From Doris montereyensis (taxonomy: Eukaryota; Mollusca; Gastropoda; Nudibranchia; Dorididae), in contig JAXRKP010001836.1 in assembly GCA_037039925.1 (NCBI GenBank), positions 1-64,000 on the forward strand: a stretch of DNA of 64,000 nt, in the 5' to 3' direction. A program made the position numbers and the translations under genes. This document shows, one piece after another, positions 10,690 to 24,079 of this stretch. The notes under the pieces are model-generated. The model was given only the letters and a program-made list of their open reading frames with translations, ran no database searches and was not told the origin of the DNA. Within the stretch, counting starts at the first letter, position 1; each line of letters starts with the position of its first letter.

Positions 10690-10860
10690 TTGACCTCTGC
10701 ACAAATAATACAAAGTTAGAGTGGATGCCACATGTTCTGCTTCCTTCACGTTCTCACAAAGAATTTCTGGGGTTACACAAAGTTGGTCTTCTTTCGGGTC
10801 TTTCCACCATTGCCCTTGAGACGTGATGGAGATGGCAGAGTAGGGAACAAATGAAAGAAA
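10690..10860 (-). CDS. DHX29: DHX29-like exon 7 (dsRBD-like block)
   Basis: This exon encodes 57 residues ending QLCVTPEILCENVKEAEHVA then STLTLYYLCRGQ. The VCP-IL-E...A-x-H-x-A-T-L-A-L-Y-L-C-G-Q pattern is the second half of the dsRBD-like fold that precedes the helicase core in DHX29. The acceptor is TTTTTTTCACTGCAAG|TTT and the donor GGTCAA|GTGAGC. Both ends are phase 0 and join cleanly to exons 6 and 8. The first ten residues (FLSFVPYSAI) are the least conserved, and a later acceptor at TCTCAAG|GG is possible. Confidence 0.85.
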
Positions 10861-11174
10861 CTTGCAGTGAAAAAAATGATTAAAACAAAATTCTACATTT
10901 TCAATTTTTCAAGAAATTAAGGCTGGGATTAAAAAGGCTTGATTTAAGCAAACAGCAAAGATTTCACAACATTCTGCTTTAAATCTATGAAAAGATGAGC
11001 TCATCTGTGCCAACTTGGCTTGAACAAAAGCATTGATTGTATTTTTAAATATGCACAGCTTTAACTACACAGATACCTTCTTCATGAAAATAAAACGAAA
11101 TTATGCATATTCTAGTTTTTCCATTGAGGTTTGACAATTTTGATAATAAGGCATTTTAAAGGATAAAAGAAGTA

Positions 11175-11330
11175 CAGTCACGTCTCGATAGTCTGGACAT
11201 TGATAATCCGGATGTCTCGATAATCTGCAGATGAGCGAGGGACGGACGTTTCTACTTTAATTGTACTTTCGATAATCCGTAAATTTGGGATTCCCGATCC
11301 AAACACCTAATTTTGCAACAAGTTACCAAA
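11175..11330 (+). mobile_element. pogo/Tigger-like transposon left end (fragment)
   Basis: After TA the sequence begins CAGTCACGTCTCGATAGTCT and continues with GATAATCCGGATGTCTCGAT and TCGATAATCCGTAAATTTGG. The CAGT..CTCGATAATCCGGA form with repeated subterminal GATAATC motifs is typical of pogo/Tigger termini (Tc1/mariner superfamily, TA target). No matching right end was found before the AG array at 11590, so only one end survives or the right end has been lost. Confidence 0.55.
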
Positions 11331-11589
11331 ATAATCAGAGTTTATGCTTTGATAGACGAAACACTTAGCACTTTACGATAATCTAACCAGTCCACTGACG
11401 GTGCATCAAAACCATCCAACTCAACTTTCTTAATACCACTTCAGAAATACAATTTAGCATTTTCTCTGCTTTCTGTCGGTCTCTCTCTTTTCTGTCTCAT
11501 CTCTTAGTCTCACTCTCTCTTCTCTCTTCTTCTTCATCTTCGCATGGTGTAAGTTGTGTGTAAGCAAGAAACCTGTTGCAATAAGTCAG

Positions 11590-11975
<386 letters not shown>

Positions 11976-12486
11976 TGAACATGATCGTAGTGCTCTGTGC
12001 CTTATGTATTCTTATGGTGAATTAAGAGGAAATAGCAAGATAAACAAACATTTTGAAAAAGTCAATGGAAAAAAGTAAGATCTACCAGCAGCATCCATAT
12101 CAACTCCTTACGATAAAAGTAGCACAAAGGGAAATAAGTTTTGTGTTGTTTTTTCTACCCCCTTTTCCAACAGCAGAAATGACCATACTCAGTCCATATA
12201 GTATCTCCAACTCAGTTTCAGTGAATGACAGTAGAAGAAGAAATGAAAGGAAAGAGGAAAGTCATGGAACAAGATCATATGAATGGCCTAGGACAGAGCT
12301 GAATGGAGATGTTTTATTTGGCGCCTTAAGCTCCTCCAAGGAGCCATACAAAAAGAGAAAATTTCAGTGTTTAAAACTGTTATTTGCAGGACATTGGAGA
12401 TGGGCATATACTAGACATAAATCGTGATTACATAAAATGGTTTCTGTATCTTCATATTTTGTGTTTTTGCCTTTCACTTCTAAATA

Positions 12487-12732
12487 TCGACGGTGAAAGT
12501 CTAGAATTAGTAACACCTTTCTCCCCCACTTTTTAACATTAGGAGCTCTTATGCTTCATCCATTTGAGGTTCCGTGGTATAAGCAACAATAGAAACCTGT
12601 ATAATAACCATGGGCTTAATCTGTATCCCTATTGTATGTTAATGAAAATAGATTAAAGCATAGCATTATTTTCTTTTGATTTTCTCAAAACATCCAAAAT
12701 TGACTTACACAGTTTGCGACTTTCACCGTCGA
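12487..12732. mobile_element. 246-bp MITE with 15-bp TIRs and TA duplication
   Basis: TCGACGGTGAAAGTC at 12487-12501 is the exact reverse complement of GACTTTCACCGTCGA at 12718-12732. TA sits outside both ends (12485-12486 and 12733-12734). This is the structure of a Tc1/mariner-type non-autonomous element. The interior is AT-rich and non-coding. Confidence 0.65.
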
Positions 12733-13692
12733 TATGGTCATTGTTAACAGTTAGTTTTCTTTCTTTTCCTGTGTTATTTAAATGATGAAGAAAACTACTA
12801 TTCAGGAAGTTTTAAAAAATGGCTTTGTTCATTTTCTTGTATATTGTTTTCAATCTTCTTATTCTTTATCTTGATAAGTATTCAATAATGACACATCATT
12901 ATTTGCTAGCTTTCCTTGGTTGACAATCTCAGATTAATTCATTGTACAGTAGTAGCAGACTAAAAACACATCCTTTGGGAGATTGAAAATCATGCTGGTG
13001 GGCACACCATGCTGGCAAGCGGACAGATCTTTATCATCTTTATGCAGCCAATAAGATTTTCAGTCACAATGATTTGATTTCTATCTGATAAGCACACATT
13101 AAATCAATAAGATTTTCTTCAGTCACTTAAATCATTCTGGTGGGACAGGCATCTTTGATTTGATTGACAACAATTGACTTCAATGATTGTTTACACAACA
13201 TAAGTTAAGCAATAATGAATTTAGATCACTGTTCGTTTTGCCTTTGCAAAGCATTGTGCATCATGACATCGTGCCATCTGGCAGGTAAAGTAAGATTCAT
13301 TGTTAACAGCCTATGTTAGACGATGGCAATTGTTTATTTGGCCAAGGTGGATGAAATTGCACACCTTGCCAGGTAGAGAAAGAACTTGCTAACAAGACCT
13401 ATTCATTACATTGCTTGATCTGGTTTAATTAAAATGGCTTCATATTTGAAATCTATGAAAAAAGACATCTGTTTTTACAACTTTGACAAAAATTGTGTTA
13501 GCCAGTCCTGTCGTTAAGGGGCCAATTTGTATAGAAAAATATCTGTTTTCCTGAGATAGTGAGCTGGTAGGTGGACTGCGGTGTAAGCCGCGTGTTCTTA
13601 AATCCCTACTACTGTATAACTCAAATATGTTTAAACATCATTAGAATGTATTAAATACATCTGTAGCTTACGCGGCATTTAAACCTATCTAC

Positions 13693-13839
13693 TTTGACTT
13701 GAATTCTCTTGAACTTGGGTGGTCCGCTTTTGGGTAAATGTTTGCGGATCCAGTCAATAAGGAACTGCTTGGGGGATTTCCCAGTCCATTGAGAGCGATG
13801 TGTATGCAAAAGATCGTACTTCAGCCTCATCTTTCAAAT
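13693..13839 (-). CDS. DHX29: DHX29-like exon 6 with a +1 frameshift (WTGKSPKQFLIDW)
   Basis: This exon carries the most diagnostic DHX29 string, WTGKSPKQFLIDWIRKHLPK. The first half reads DEAEVRSFAYTSLS in one frame. The WTGKS half reads in the next, with one extra base at about 13789 (TCA-A-TGG on the minus strand). The flanking phases ask for 146 bp, and the exon from acceptor (TTTTTGTCCTAG|ATT) to donor (AAA|GTAGAT) is 147 bp. The surplus base is therefore seen both in the translation and in the length. It could be an assembly or base-calling error, an individual null allele, or decay of the gene. The remaining exons look intact, which favours a sequence error. Confidence 0.88.
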
Positions 13840-14674
13840 CTAGGACAAAAAGTTTTTAAAATAAGGACATGTCCCAAACCTTGTACTTTTTAAAGGTATT
13901 GCCAATACCATGATGTCCTTATTATATAAAAATCAAAAAGGAAAAAAAAAACCTGTTCATTCCAGGCTGAGATTCAAATCCAGACTGACTGCTTTCTATT
14001 GCTTCCTATTGCATTGCCTACATCACAATGGCTGCTTATTATACTAGTTATAGGGTCTTTATGAATGATGAATTCAAAGTGACTCCAGAGCCAGACCTAG
14101 ATTTAGATCAATTGATCGTTAACTCTCAACAATTCCAGGATTTTCTCCTTATAAAATTTGTGAAGACCTTGCATTCTTTCACCTCTAATAACTTTTGACT
14201 GAGAACAACAAGGATATCATATTATCCCTCATTTTGTTCAGAAATGGCTGTAGATTCGTTTTTTATGGAATTGAGACAGTTTGTTTTGACAGGAGAGCTA
14301 CAAAAAAAATGTATGAACTTTATGTTCACAAAAACAGAGAAAATTCACTTGAAATCACAAACACTAAGAAGGAAACAAATTCCAGTCTTAGTTTAGACTC
14401 ATAATTTCTTTATTAAAAGTTAGCCACAAGCCTTTTGCAAATAATAAAAGTGTATTCAGCTACAAATTCCACCACAGAAGAGAACAATTAGCAAGGGTAT
14501 CAAAATGTGGAAAATAAAGCAAAAATAATAAGGCAAGCAAGTTCAAAGTAGTTTTTTGGAGTTTATAATTTTCATAAACATGAAATCAAACACACAAATT
14601 ATAAGAAATATATCCAGAATGTTTTTAAAAGTAATTCAGATTAATTTGATACATGCAGCATCTGTAACATAAAT

Positions 14675-15430
14675 GTCGCCCAGAGCGCCATTCAATGTAC
14701 ACAGTGCAGCAAGTGGGTCCACCGGAGATGCAGTGGAATGGCAAAACTGCCGAAAAGCAAACATCTTTCGTCTGTCAAAAGTGTCTACCACGACCTCTTC
14801 CGACTACTGCCCCTAGTGCCCTATCAGACGTTGACATCGAATCCATCGATTCCTTCCAATACCCCAGAGACACTATTGGACAGGGCAGTGCCATCACGAC
14901 CAGAATACGGTCAGCCTGGAAAAGCTTCCACAGTCCGTTACCAATATTGTCTAATTGGCTGTATAAGAAAGGAAGAGCTTTTAATGCTTGCGTGCGCAGT
15001 ACTCTATAATACGGCTCAGAAGCGTGGGCCACAACTGTCGATGATTTGGCGTCTCAAACGAACCGACGGTCAGATGTTGCGATGGCTATGTAGCGACCGA
15101 AGGTCATCAACATACGAGCTCCAAAGCCTACTTATTATAGGAGATGTCACATCGAAAATCCACGAGACGACTCAGATGGTACGGCCACATATGCCGGATG
15201 CCGCAAGATCGAGTACCGAAGGGAATCCTGCTCCTCGAAGCACCCGGTTCTCGCCCACACGGAAGACCCAAGAAGCGTTGGATTGACAACATAAAAAGAG
15301 ACTCGCGTTGTCAGCTGCAATCGGAGCAGCTGACCCGTTAGACCCTGGAGAGCGGCCATCAAAATTGGGACGCGTTGTAACCCCTCTATTGAGGGAAACA
15401 CACGACTTTAAAGAAAGAAGAAGAAAAGGA
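14675..15430 (+). mobile_element. 5'-truncated LINE, C-terminal part (zinc knuckle and YGSE..W tail)
   Basis: Reading across two or three frames gives a C-x2-C-x3-W-V-H-x2-C zinc-knuckle start (AIQCTQCSKWVHRRC). Next come FQY...DTIGQGSAITTRIRSAW, YGSEAWATTVDD and RLRWYGHICRMPQDRVPKGI, then GRPKKRWIDNIKRD. This order is the C-terminus of CR1/Jockey-like LINE polyproteins after the RT. Frames shift at least twice. The copy is cut at its 5' end and stops in a short GAA-rich tail, as expected for target-primed insertion. It is unrelated in sequence to the RTE-like family. Confidence 0.75.
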
Positions 15431-16789
15431 AGAATTATTTGATATATCTAGAATTCGCAACTAATATTGAATTTGTATTATTAGGTGACTAAAGACTCTA
15501 AATGAGCTTTAGTTGTATGCTATACTGATAGCGTCTTCAGATAATGTCAGCCACGAGCCATTTATAAATAAGTAAAGTCCATTCAGGTACAAATTTCATC
15601 ATATTGATGGGAAAATTTGAACAGAAAATAAGAGTGTCGAAACGCAAGAAATAAAATAGAAATAAGGTTTTGAATAGAAGTCAAGTGATCTTATGGTTAA
15701 TAATAATTCTCTAATATATTAAATCAAACTCACAAATAGGAGACATAACCATAATGATTTTTATAAAGCAATTTGACAGTTTTATGTGGTTAAGAAAAAG
15801 TATTTCAAAAGTAATTTTTAATAATAACAATAAAAAAAGAAAAATAAAGTCAAAATCAAAATTGTGGTAGTAAAAACATGTAAGTCAACAGAAATCACAG
15901 AGAGAGCTTCAACCATACAAATCCTTTCTTGCTGTAAACAATAAAAAAATTACAACAACTAGAACAATAATGTCTAGACTTTATGACTTTATGTCTTTAT
16001 GTAACATAATAATATATATCAATTATAATTTACCATTTTCTAGAATTGTAAAATTGGATGACTCATAATTGTCTTTGTTCTTCCCCTACTGGTACTTCCT
16101 CATCATCTTCTATCTCCCCTAATTGTCTAACTAGTTTTAAAGTAAAGTCTTGTTAATTATACATACCTATCAGTATCACATTTATGTAATTCTAGCATGT
16201 CTGGATGTTTTCCCCTAATTCTTGAGATAAAATATAACTATTTACTCTATAGCCTATCTATAAAATGTATAAACAAAGTAAGCCACCATTTATTGGTATA
16301 TCTCAATGTATTATTATCAAATTTAACTACCAATTGATCAGATAAATCTTCACCATTCACATTTTGATTACAATCCCTTACTACTGTGGCTGATTAACTT
16401 TTAAATTCTCTGCTGATGAACAATTTCAGCCTACACATTTGTCCATTCACACAACTACATCAGACTCTCACTCAGTGAATAAAAGATCACAAAAACACAT
16501 CAATTGGCCATAAAAATGTTCTTCTATCAGTCCTTGTCTGATACTCAAGGAGATGGAGTCAGGCCGGAATTGAGGCACTGGGGAAACTTGGCTGCGATCA
16601 AACCTCTCGTGATCACCAATCACCACCTCTGGCTCTCTAGTCGCAGAGTTGGAGAAAATAAAAGAACAAAGAAACATTTATTAGGAGCCTATAAACACTC
16701 AAATGTATACATATATCAATAATAATATCATTACATATAACAATAAATTGGATCTCGGGGAGGACTATCATGTCTGAACACTGCAATTT
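15431..16789. other. Intron, no feature seen
   Basis: AT-rich, few reading frames above 60 codons. No splice-bounded frame or repeat match to the rest of the window was recognised. Confidence 0.5.
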
Positions 16790-17115
16790 CCATTGGGATG
16801 AGCTGCTGGAGAGACATAACTTTGCCTTGGATGGGGAGGGGGCGGGGAGGGTTGGAGGTGGCTTAAGGTCAGGGATGGTGATAATGTGTGTCCAACTATG
16901 GTAAGGGAGGACTACCATAGTTGGGTATAAGTGTGGTTTTCAGTGTGGTGGGCTGTCGGAGGCACCTAACTTTGCCTCCGGTGGGGGCACGTTGGGGGGA
17001 GGGGGGGGGGGGGAATAATGCGGTGGTGGGGATGGGGCAGGCAGGGAGTAGGTGATGGTTCAAAGTCAGAGATGGTGATGGGTGTGTCTATGGTAGTCCT
17101 TCCTATGGTAGTCAT
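16790..17115 (+). repeat. G-rich tandem duplication with ACTACCATAG hairpins
   Basis: Two imperfect units share AACTTTGCCT, a G-rich stretch, AGGTCAGGGATGGTGAT-like sequence and CTATGGTA. Within it CCAACTATGGTA (16892-16903) pairs perfectly with 16913-16924 across a 9-bp loop. A G run of 12-13 lies near 17000-17013. Confidence 0.55.
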
Positions 17116-17464
17116 TCCAGATGGAGATCTATCTCCATATGACTGCAATTCATCAATTCAGTCCTTTACTTTACAACACTACTAGCCTGCACGATATATT
17201 TAATTCAGTTCAGCATGAACAAGAAACTGAAGCCATTTTCAGATACACGCTAGATCTATATCTAAACACTGGCAGATCTACACATCTAACTTTACTAGAA
17301 ACAATAGAGCATCTAATGTTGAAAACATAGAATTAATAACATTATGGCCATCTAGATCTAGTTTCTAGATGGAGACACGAATACAACAGTAAACACACAC
17401 ACCTTTTACTGAAGACAGAGGAGGCTGGAGTGGATGGGGTCAGTTCTTCGTCCCTGCTGCTCAT

Positions 17465-17554
17465 CTAATCAATTTCTAGAACCCATTCCTCATCATAGCT
17501 GTCACCCATCATCTCTAGATATGCAATGATATCTTCATCGGGTATTAGTTTCAT
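17465..17554 (-). CDS. Hypothetical acidic mini-ORF
   Basis: ATG to TAG, 29 residues: MKLIPDEDIIAYLEMMGDSY then DEEWVLEID. It is strongly acidic, resembling the N-terminal tails of several transposases, but nothing else of such a gene was found downstream. It may be chance. Confidence 0.15.
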   Translation of the reverse strand: MKLIPDEDIIAYLEMMGDSYDEEWVLEID

Positions 17555-18619
17555 TTTCAATGAAGAAATTCTTGTTCAAAGTGGAGCGGTAAAAAACGTT
17601 GTTATGAATTCAAAATGGCGGATGCAAAACGTAAACGAGGACAGGCAAATGCCTATATATTTTCACTATTATTTTCATTATTTTACAAATCATTTTCATG
17701 AAAATATGTTTTCTGGGCAGGATTATCTCTATCTTCATAAAAACATGAAAAAAAATTGAAAAATAGTGCAAAATAACATTCAAATGTATCCGCAGAGAAG
17801 GGGATGTGGCATCGACCATCAATGATCGATTTTCTTTGTTTGGAATCATTGAGAGTTAATGACTATATCATAATTGTCTAGATCTCAACTGAATGTAATC
17901 TGACTATACTGCAGATACATCTATGAGCAAATGAAAGACATGATTTTACTGTACAGCACATATACAAATCAAAGAAGATTGAGGTCTATGAAGCGATTTT
18001 GGTTGATAAGAACATGAGTTTTAAAAACAAAAGGTAAGTTGTTAGTGAAACAATGCAAAAGTTAATTAATTAGTAACAATTTCATCAATCTATAGGCACA
18101 TCTACAGGCCATTTGTAACCTTTACTGAAAATTTGAGCCAAATTAGGTTAAGAAATAAGACACTAGGTCGGATCCCATATTTGCTTTCTTGTATAATACA
18201 TATACATTTTTATTGTTATCATTATTTTCATGATTATCAGTCGGTTCACTTCATCTATTGATTAACAGCGATGATCCCATTTTAGGAATGGCTTTCTGAA
18301 TCTTTCCCGAAAAGCCTTTCCCTACTCTTTTCAACAACTATCAAAGAAATATGAGCATGACAGAAAATCCTAAGCTGTGTTCATCTGTGGTAAGAAATAT
18401 TCTGCTTTTATATAATTTAACTTCAGCCGGTGTTCGGACATTTTGTTTTTCATATCAGTAATTCAGTCAAAGGGCTTCTTGTTAGTTCATAATGCAAACA
18501 TACTGGACAGAATAATAAAGTATGCCTCATTTCTAAGTCACTAGAATTGCTCCCACATTTCTCCACAGAATAAAGAGTAATATTTTTTGCAATATAACAC
18601 ATACAGTGTCAATACTTAC
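17555..18619. other. Intron, no feature seen
   Basis: AT-rich sequence between the acidic mini-ORF and DHX29 exon 5. Nothing supported. Confidence 0.5.
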
Positions 18620-18814
18620 GAACAACTGGTTGCACATTTGGAGAAGATTCGGCTTGAGCAAAAAGATTCAAGCCAAGTCCATCATTTTCATCTTCTACAG
18701 CTGATTTCTCTTCCAACTCTTGTATTAGCTTTGAACTTGGTTTCTCAGAGGACACAATTTTTAACTGTGCCTTCACACCTTTATCAAATTCAGGTGCTTC
18801 TCCAGTGATGCTAA
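18620..18814 (-). CDS. DHX29: DHX29-like exon 5 (GEAPEFD...LNLFAQAE)
   Basis: Joined to exon 4 this reads LREMHLVSITGEAPEFDKGV and continues to DENDGLGLNLFAQAESSPN. In DHX29 the same order appears as R-E-M, a short acidic stretch with P-x-F, then a low-complexity linker and A-L-N-x-N-L-F. The donor is GTTC|GTAAGTATT, close to the ideal consensus. The acceptor is the second AG of AAAGAG|TTAGC. Using the first AG would put a stop in frame after 14 codons, so the second is required. It ends in phase 1. The exon itself is free of stops and frameshifts. Confidence 0.82.
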
Positions 18815-19082
18815 CTCTTTAAAAAACAACAACATAGGTATAAAGTAAAACTTAATTCCTATATATATATTCTATTGTAACAACAATTACTCTTTTTAGT
18901 TGACTTCATTAAGGTACAATAATATTTTCTCAATCAAACAAATATCTAACCCCTCTTCTTTTTCTGACTTTTTTTCTTCCTTTCATTATATTTATAATTT
19001 ACCATTTTGATCCATCAAAAGATGATTTATGGTGAACAAATTGTTAATGTTTACTACAATTACCAAGATTTCCACCTCCTCT

Positions 19083-19560
19083 TAAGGGGATACAATACGC
19101 GGGTTTTAAAACTATTATTTTATTCCTTTTGATCTTTTTGGGTTAATCTATGCACATATGTAATCAGTCTAAGGAAACATGACCTTCTACTTCTATGGTG
19201 TAGTTTACTTGAATACTTGGTTGCTATTGTAATTAATGTAATGGCCGCCATCTTGAATATTTAAGTTGTTTGTTTAAAGTTGTTTTACATAGCTATTTAG
19301 AAAAAATTTATGACAACATCGCCTCCTAACTTCACATACAAATTGTTCAAGATAATGTCTATAAAACTTTGAAACGAAATTCTGACTTTTAGCTTCATTT
19401 CTTTATTTATGTTTTTAGTTTGACATATAAAACATATACAAAATATGTATGAAAATAACTTATTCTGCAACAAATATACATTTTTCGGAAAAAAGCCTTT
19501 AGAAAGTTTGTTTGTACAGTCCATGATTATCTACATGCGAATTTTCATGAAAAATTATGC
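19083..19560 (+). repeat. Dispersed repeat family 2, copy a
   Basis: Aligns over about 450 bp with 21478-21890 in the same orientation. Shared landmarks are AAGGGGATA, TATGTAATCAGT, ATG(G/A)CCGCCATCTT, AGCTTCATT-like strings and AAAAGCCTTTAGAAAG/TTTTGAAAG. No reading frame is conserved between copies. Confidence 0.7.
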
Positions 19561-19561
19561 A

Positions 19562-19742
19562 CAAATAAGGTAAAAAAAATAGTCTAAAAATTACTTTTCG
19601 AGAATAACACAATTGAAATTTCACAAAACTAAAGACATACAAAAACACACCTTTCACACAACTTTTGGCTCATAAAAATTTTTCCTCGTAATCTCAAACA
19701 ACATGCACCAACTGATAATAAAAGCAATGCATAGAATAGAAT
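19562..19742 (+). repeat. Dispersed repeat family 3, copy a
   Basis: Aligns with 23880-24079. Both hold ACACACCTTTCACACA, TTTGGCTCA/TTCGGCTCA, ACATGCACCAA and AGCAATGCATAGAATAGAAT. It directly abuts repeat 2 copy a, so the two may be one larger element with differently truncated copies. Confidence 0.7.
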
Positions 19743-21477
19743 GTTTGACCCGGCCTAAAATGGCTGCATGCTAGACAGCTCGCTGTGTTTAGCCCGGCCA
19801 TACCAGGCCGCCCGCTAACTGCTTCCCATTATTCAAGCCAGCCAAACCCGACCATGGTTAACACATTTTCTTTCATTGATCTGTTTGGCTCGGCAAATCA
19901 TTTTTTGTCACTTGACTTAAGCGCTACTATTTCTAGAAAGCTGCTTGGTCTGTCTAAGCCTCTTTCTGACGTTAAACGTCATGATCCTAATGTAATAGCG
20001 TCACTTTCCGCGAATCCCGTCATTGATGGTAGTTTTAACTACTGTACTGCCTTTGTTTAAACATTTCATCATTCAGCTTCAATCGTCTACATTTTTTACA
20101 CACAGGTAGCTAAGAAAATGTAAAATACCGCAACGATCTAGTTGCGGGGAAATTGAATCTAGGTCAGAATCTCCAGTCAGGGAATCTGCACACTAATGAA
20201 TAACCCTTGAGGTTTTAAACCGATAAATCACGGCGTGGGGATTTTTCTAGTCATCTAACGGTCTTGTGCCAATCACCTACATCGAAATGACCAGGATTTC
20301 AATACACTGAGGGGGAAAATAAAAAACAATGAAATCTATCAAATCAGCTTAGCTTTTACTCTATTCTTTATTGCATACATTAGACTAAAACACTGAAATT
20401 TTTATTTGTATCATGAAAAATGGTTCATAATTATAGATTTTACATAGAAAAATGACTTTGATGAACCTTTTTCAGGGTTTTTTTTAAATCGCTTTGTATT
20501 TTCGTTATTTCTGTGCCAAATTTCTCAATCTTGTAAATAACATGAAAGTCACAATAAGACGGATATTACCATAGCCCATTAAGTTATCCACAAAAAAATC
20601 TTCGTAATAACGCATTTGAAAAATAAAACAATTGTTAATGACTGCAATAAACGTACACGTACACAATCTACATCCATAAGGGCTGTAGACCAGTCGGCGG
20701 GTTTGGTCTTTCAGATGGTCTGAGACAAGAGCTGATCTTGAGCAGCCTGATCAACGATTTGAATGCAGGTAGCTTCGAAAGAGGTGAAAGGCGCAAAGCC
20801 TTCAGTGTTGCCAATAATTGCCGTAAAATTCCCACTATCATTAATCTAAAGCAAACATATTATATTTATCGCGTGAAATCAAAAGTTTAAGTTATTAATT
20901 ATTTTGAAAGAGAATAAAATCGGTCCAAGTTTTGTCAAAATTGGATAAGAAATAGCAATTCTAGAATCAAAAGTAATTGAGGCGTAATTCTTCAACAAGT
21001 GTACAAAATTCAAATATTTTAATTATCTATGGGTCAACTTTAGAGTTTTTGGTATCACATTCTTCTTATCTTTATAATTTGAAACCAATGCATCCCATCT
21101 CCTCGAATCCAAATAGCAAGCATTTTAGCCTTTTAGTCCCACTTTCCTGGCTCACTAATGTATTCCAGCGGCCGCCCACTTTGACATAACCATCTTCAAT
21201 GGTTGAAAAGGCAAGGACGGTTTATAAATATCCTGACTCCTTAGTGGTCATCTTTTCTGGAGTTGTAGATCATAAACCAATCAGAGACAAGAGTTGAAAA
21301 TTTGATCCCAGAGTTTTGAGAGACAACACAATAAGCCTATGAAATTAGAGGAGGGCGGAGTTTCACCTAAGAATATGTTGTTGGTATGTTATAAACTTCC
21401 AAAGACAGATGTTAAGTATGCAAGAATTAGGTGGAGCCAACTTTGCTCATGAATAAAACAATTTGAACATTAAAGGG

Positions 21478-21900
21478 TTAAGGGGATATGTGGGTTCTGA
21501 AACAATTGTTTTCCATTTGACTTTTTTCAGTTAATTTATCCATATAATATGTAATCAGTGTATTGAAACATGAACTTATGTGGTGTTGTTTACTTAGTTG
21601 TCATGAAAATGACCGCCATCTTCAAGTTTTTAAAATTTTTTGTTTACATCTTTTAAAAATAGCTGTTTTAAAAAACTTTATGATCAAATTGCTCCAAACT
21701 TAACATACAAAATTTTGAAAGTAATGACTATAAAAGTTTAAAATAAAATTGTTTTTTAATTTCATTCTGTTTTTAGCTTTGCATATAACACATTTACAAA
21801 ATATTGTTTTTAAAAAAAAGGCTTTTGAAAGATTGTTTGTATAGTAAATTGCTATCTACATTCGAAATTTCATTAAAAAATATGTAGAGTTAAGTCGGCT
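21478..21900 (+). repeat. Dispersed repeat family 2, copy b
   Basis: Partner of 19083-19560; see landmarks there. This copy is not followed by repeat 3. Confidence 0.7.
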
Positions 21901-22470
21901 ATGCGCTACCCCTTACTTAAGCAGTCAATGCGACATATCTCAGATATTTGCAAAACTAGCACTTTTATTTTCGTATCCCAAGAATCTCCGTCTTTAAATG
22001 CGATAGCAGATGAAGTTCCACGAAGCCACAATACAGTATTGATCCTCTCACAATAGTGTTTTATAGGGAACTACAGTCTGTTGATGCGTTTAGTGTTCTA
22101 TTCATTGCGCTACTATGCGACTCAGTTGAGGTGCAGTATGGTTGGTTGAATGCGATGTGATGAGCAGTGACACATTTTTCGTAATTTGTGTATATATAAT
22201 ATGTAACTGTCAGATCTATATTTCTTTTCTTAATGGATGGAAAGATCTTGTCTTGCCTATGTCGAGCCGTGGGTAGTAATTACCTTCACAGTTAAGCTTA
22301 TTCTCCTGGCCCGAAATAAGAATGTTAAAGGATATAGATCGAAGTCTCACACAAACATGTAACTCACAAGAAATTAAGAGTTACAAGTCCAATTTGTGTA
22401 TTATAATACTATAGACATTTAATAAGTATCAATACGATGATAAATGATTTTAAGGAGAAGCTCTCCCCCT

Positions 22471-23135
<665 letters not shown>

Positions 23136-23879
23136 CCCTCTCTTTTGCCTCCTGAACATCCGTCACACTTTCTTCCTTTCTGTTTAGAAACCCTCTAAAT
23201 TCATCAAAGCTAAAGGCAAGGTTCAGTGACAAATGTTTTGTTTTTTTAACTTTGCCATTTTTACTTTGCGGTAAAATGCCCTCCAATCTTCTTTGACTTG
23301 GGATGGTTGCAAGACTTTATTTCTCTTCTTTCCACACGTGTAGACCTACATAAAACAGGAAAAATGTCATAAATTCCCCCAGATAAATAAACAAATGTGC
23401 TTAATAATGGTTACAAATAACACTTAGTGCATTGAACCGACAAAGAGTAGCTCCTCGGTTCACACGCTATGCCAACGAAGCGCATTACCTGACACCCTCA
23501 AACTATCGTCGGTTGGATGCACTATCCCCTTTAATAGACAAATTCGCATGTCTAAAGCTGACTCTTCAAAGTTTTAGAACACATTTTATAATGGGTACAT
23601 ATTAATCATCCAAACAAGGCAAAACGATACATCATCTATTTACAGAGCTTATGTATGTCTCTAGTCTTCCTTACTGAAACAGGTAAAAATGCCATGGGAA
23701 ATACTTACATATCGATATCTCAGCACGCATTGCGTCTAATCAGAAAACGAAACAAACGGAAGCGAGAGGCGTGCAGCGCGCACATTTTTGTTGTCATTTG
23801 AGGCTGCTGGTTTGGTAGGGAGACGCTGTGTGCGAAAAAGTAGCTCGTAAACTGACAACGCACACGACCGACTTTACTC

Positions 23880-24079
23880 TACAAATAAGGTCAAATAGCT
23901 ATAAATAAAATAAAAAAATTTTAATCTAAAAAATTACATTTCGAGAAAACGTAAGCCAAATTTCACAACACTAAAAACATACAAACACACACCTTTCACA
24001 CAGCTTTCGGCTCACAAGTTTTTTTTAACTCAAACGACATGCACCAAATGATAATAAAGCAATGCATAGAATAGAATGA
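23880..24079 (+). repeat. Dispersed repeat family 3, copy b
   Basis: Partner of 19562-19742; ends in AGCAATGCATAGAATAGAAT in both copies. Confidence 0.7.

Noticed and set aside
19785..20060. Plus-strand frame reading NTFSFIDLFGSANHFLSLDL and beyond
   Set aside because: No ATG at its start, no recognisable domain; it lies next to dispersed repeats. It may be part of an unknown element but cannot be supported as a gene.
20700..20880. Minus-strand frame AIIGNTEGFAPFTSFEATCI ending in a stop, with a possible acceptor
   Set aside because: Looked like a terminal exon, but there is no partner exon and no family match, so evidence is too thin.
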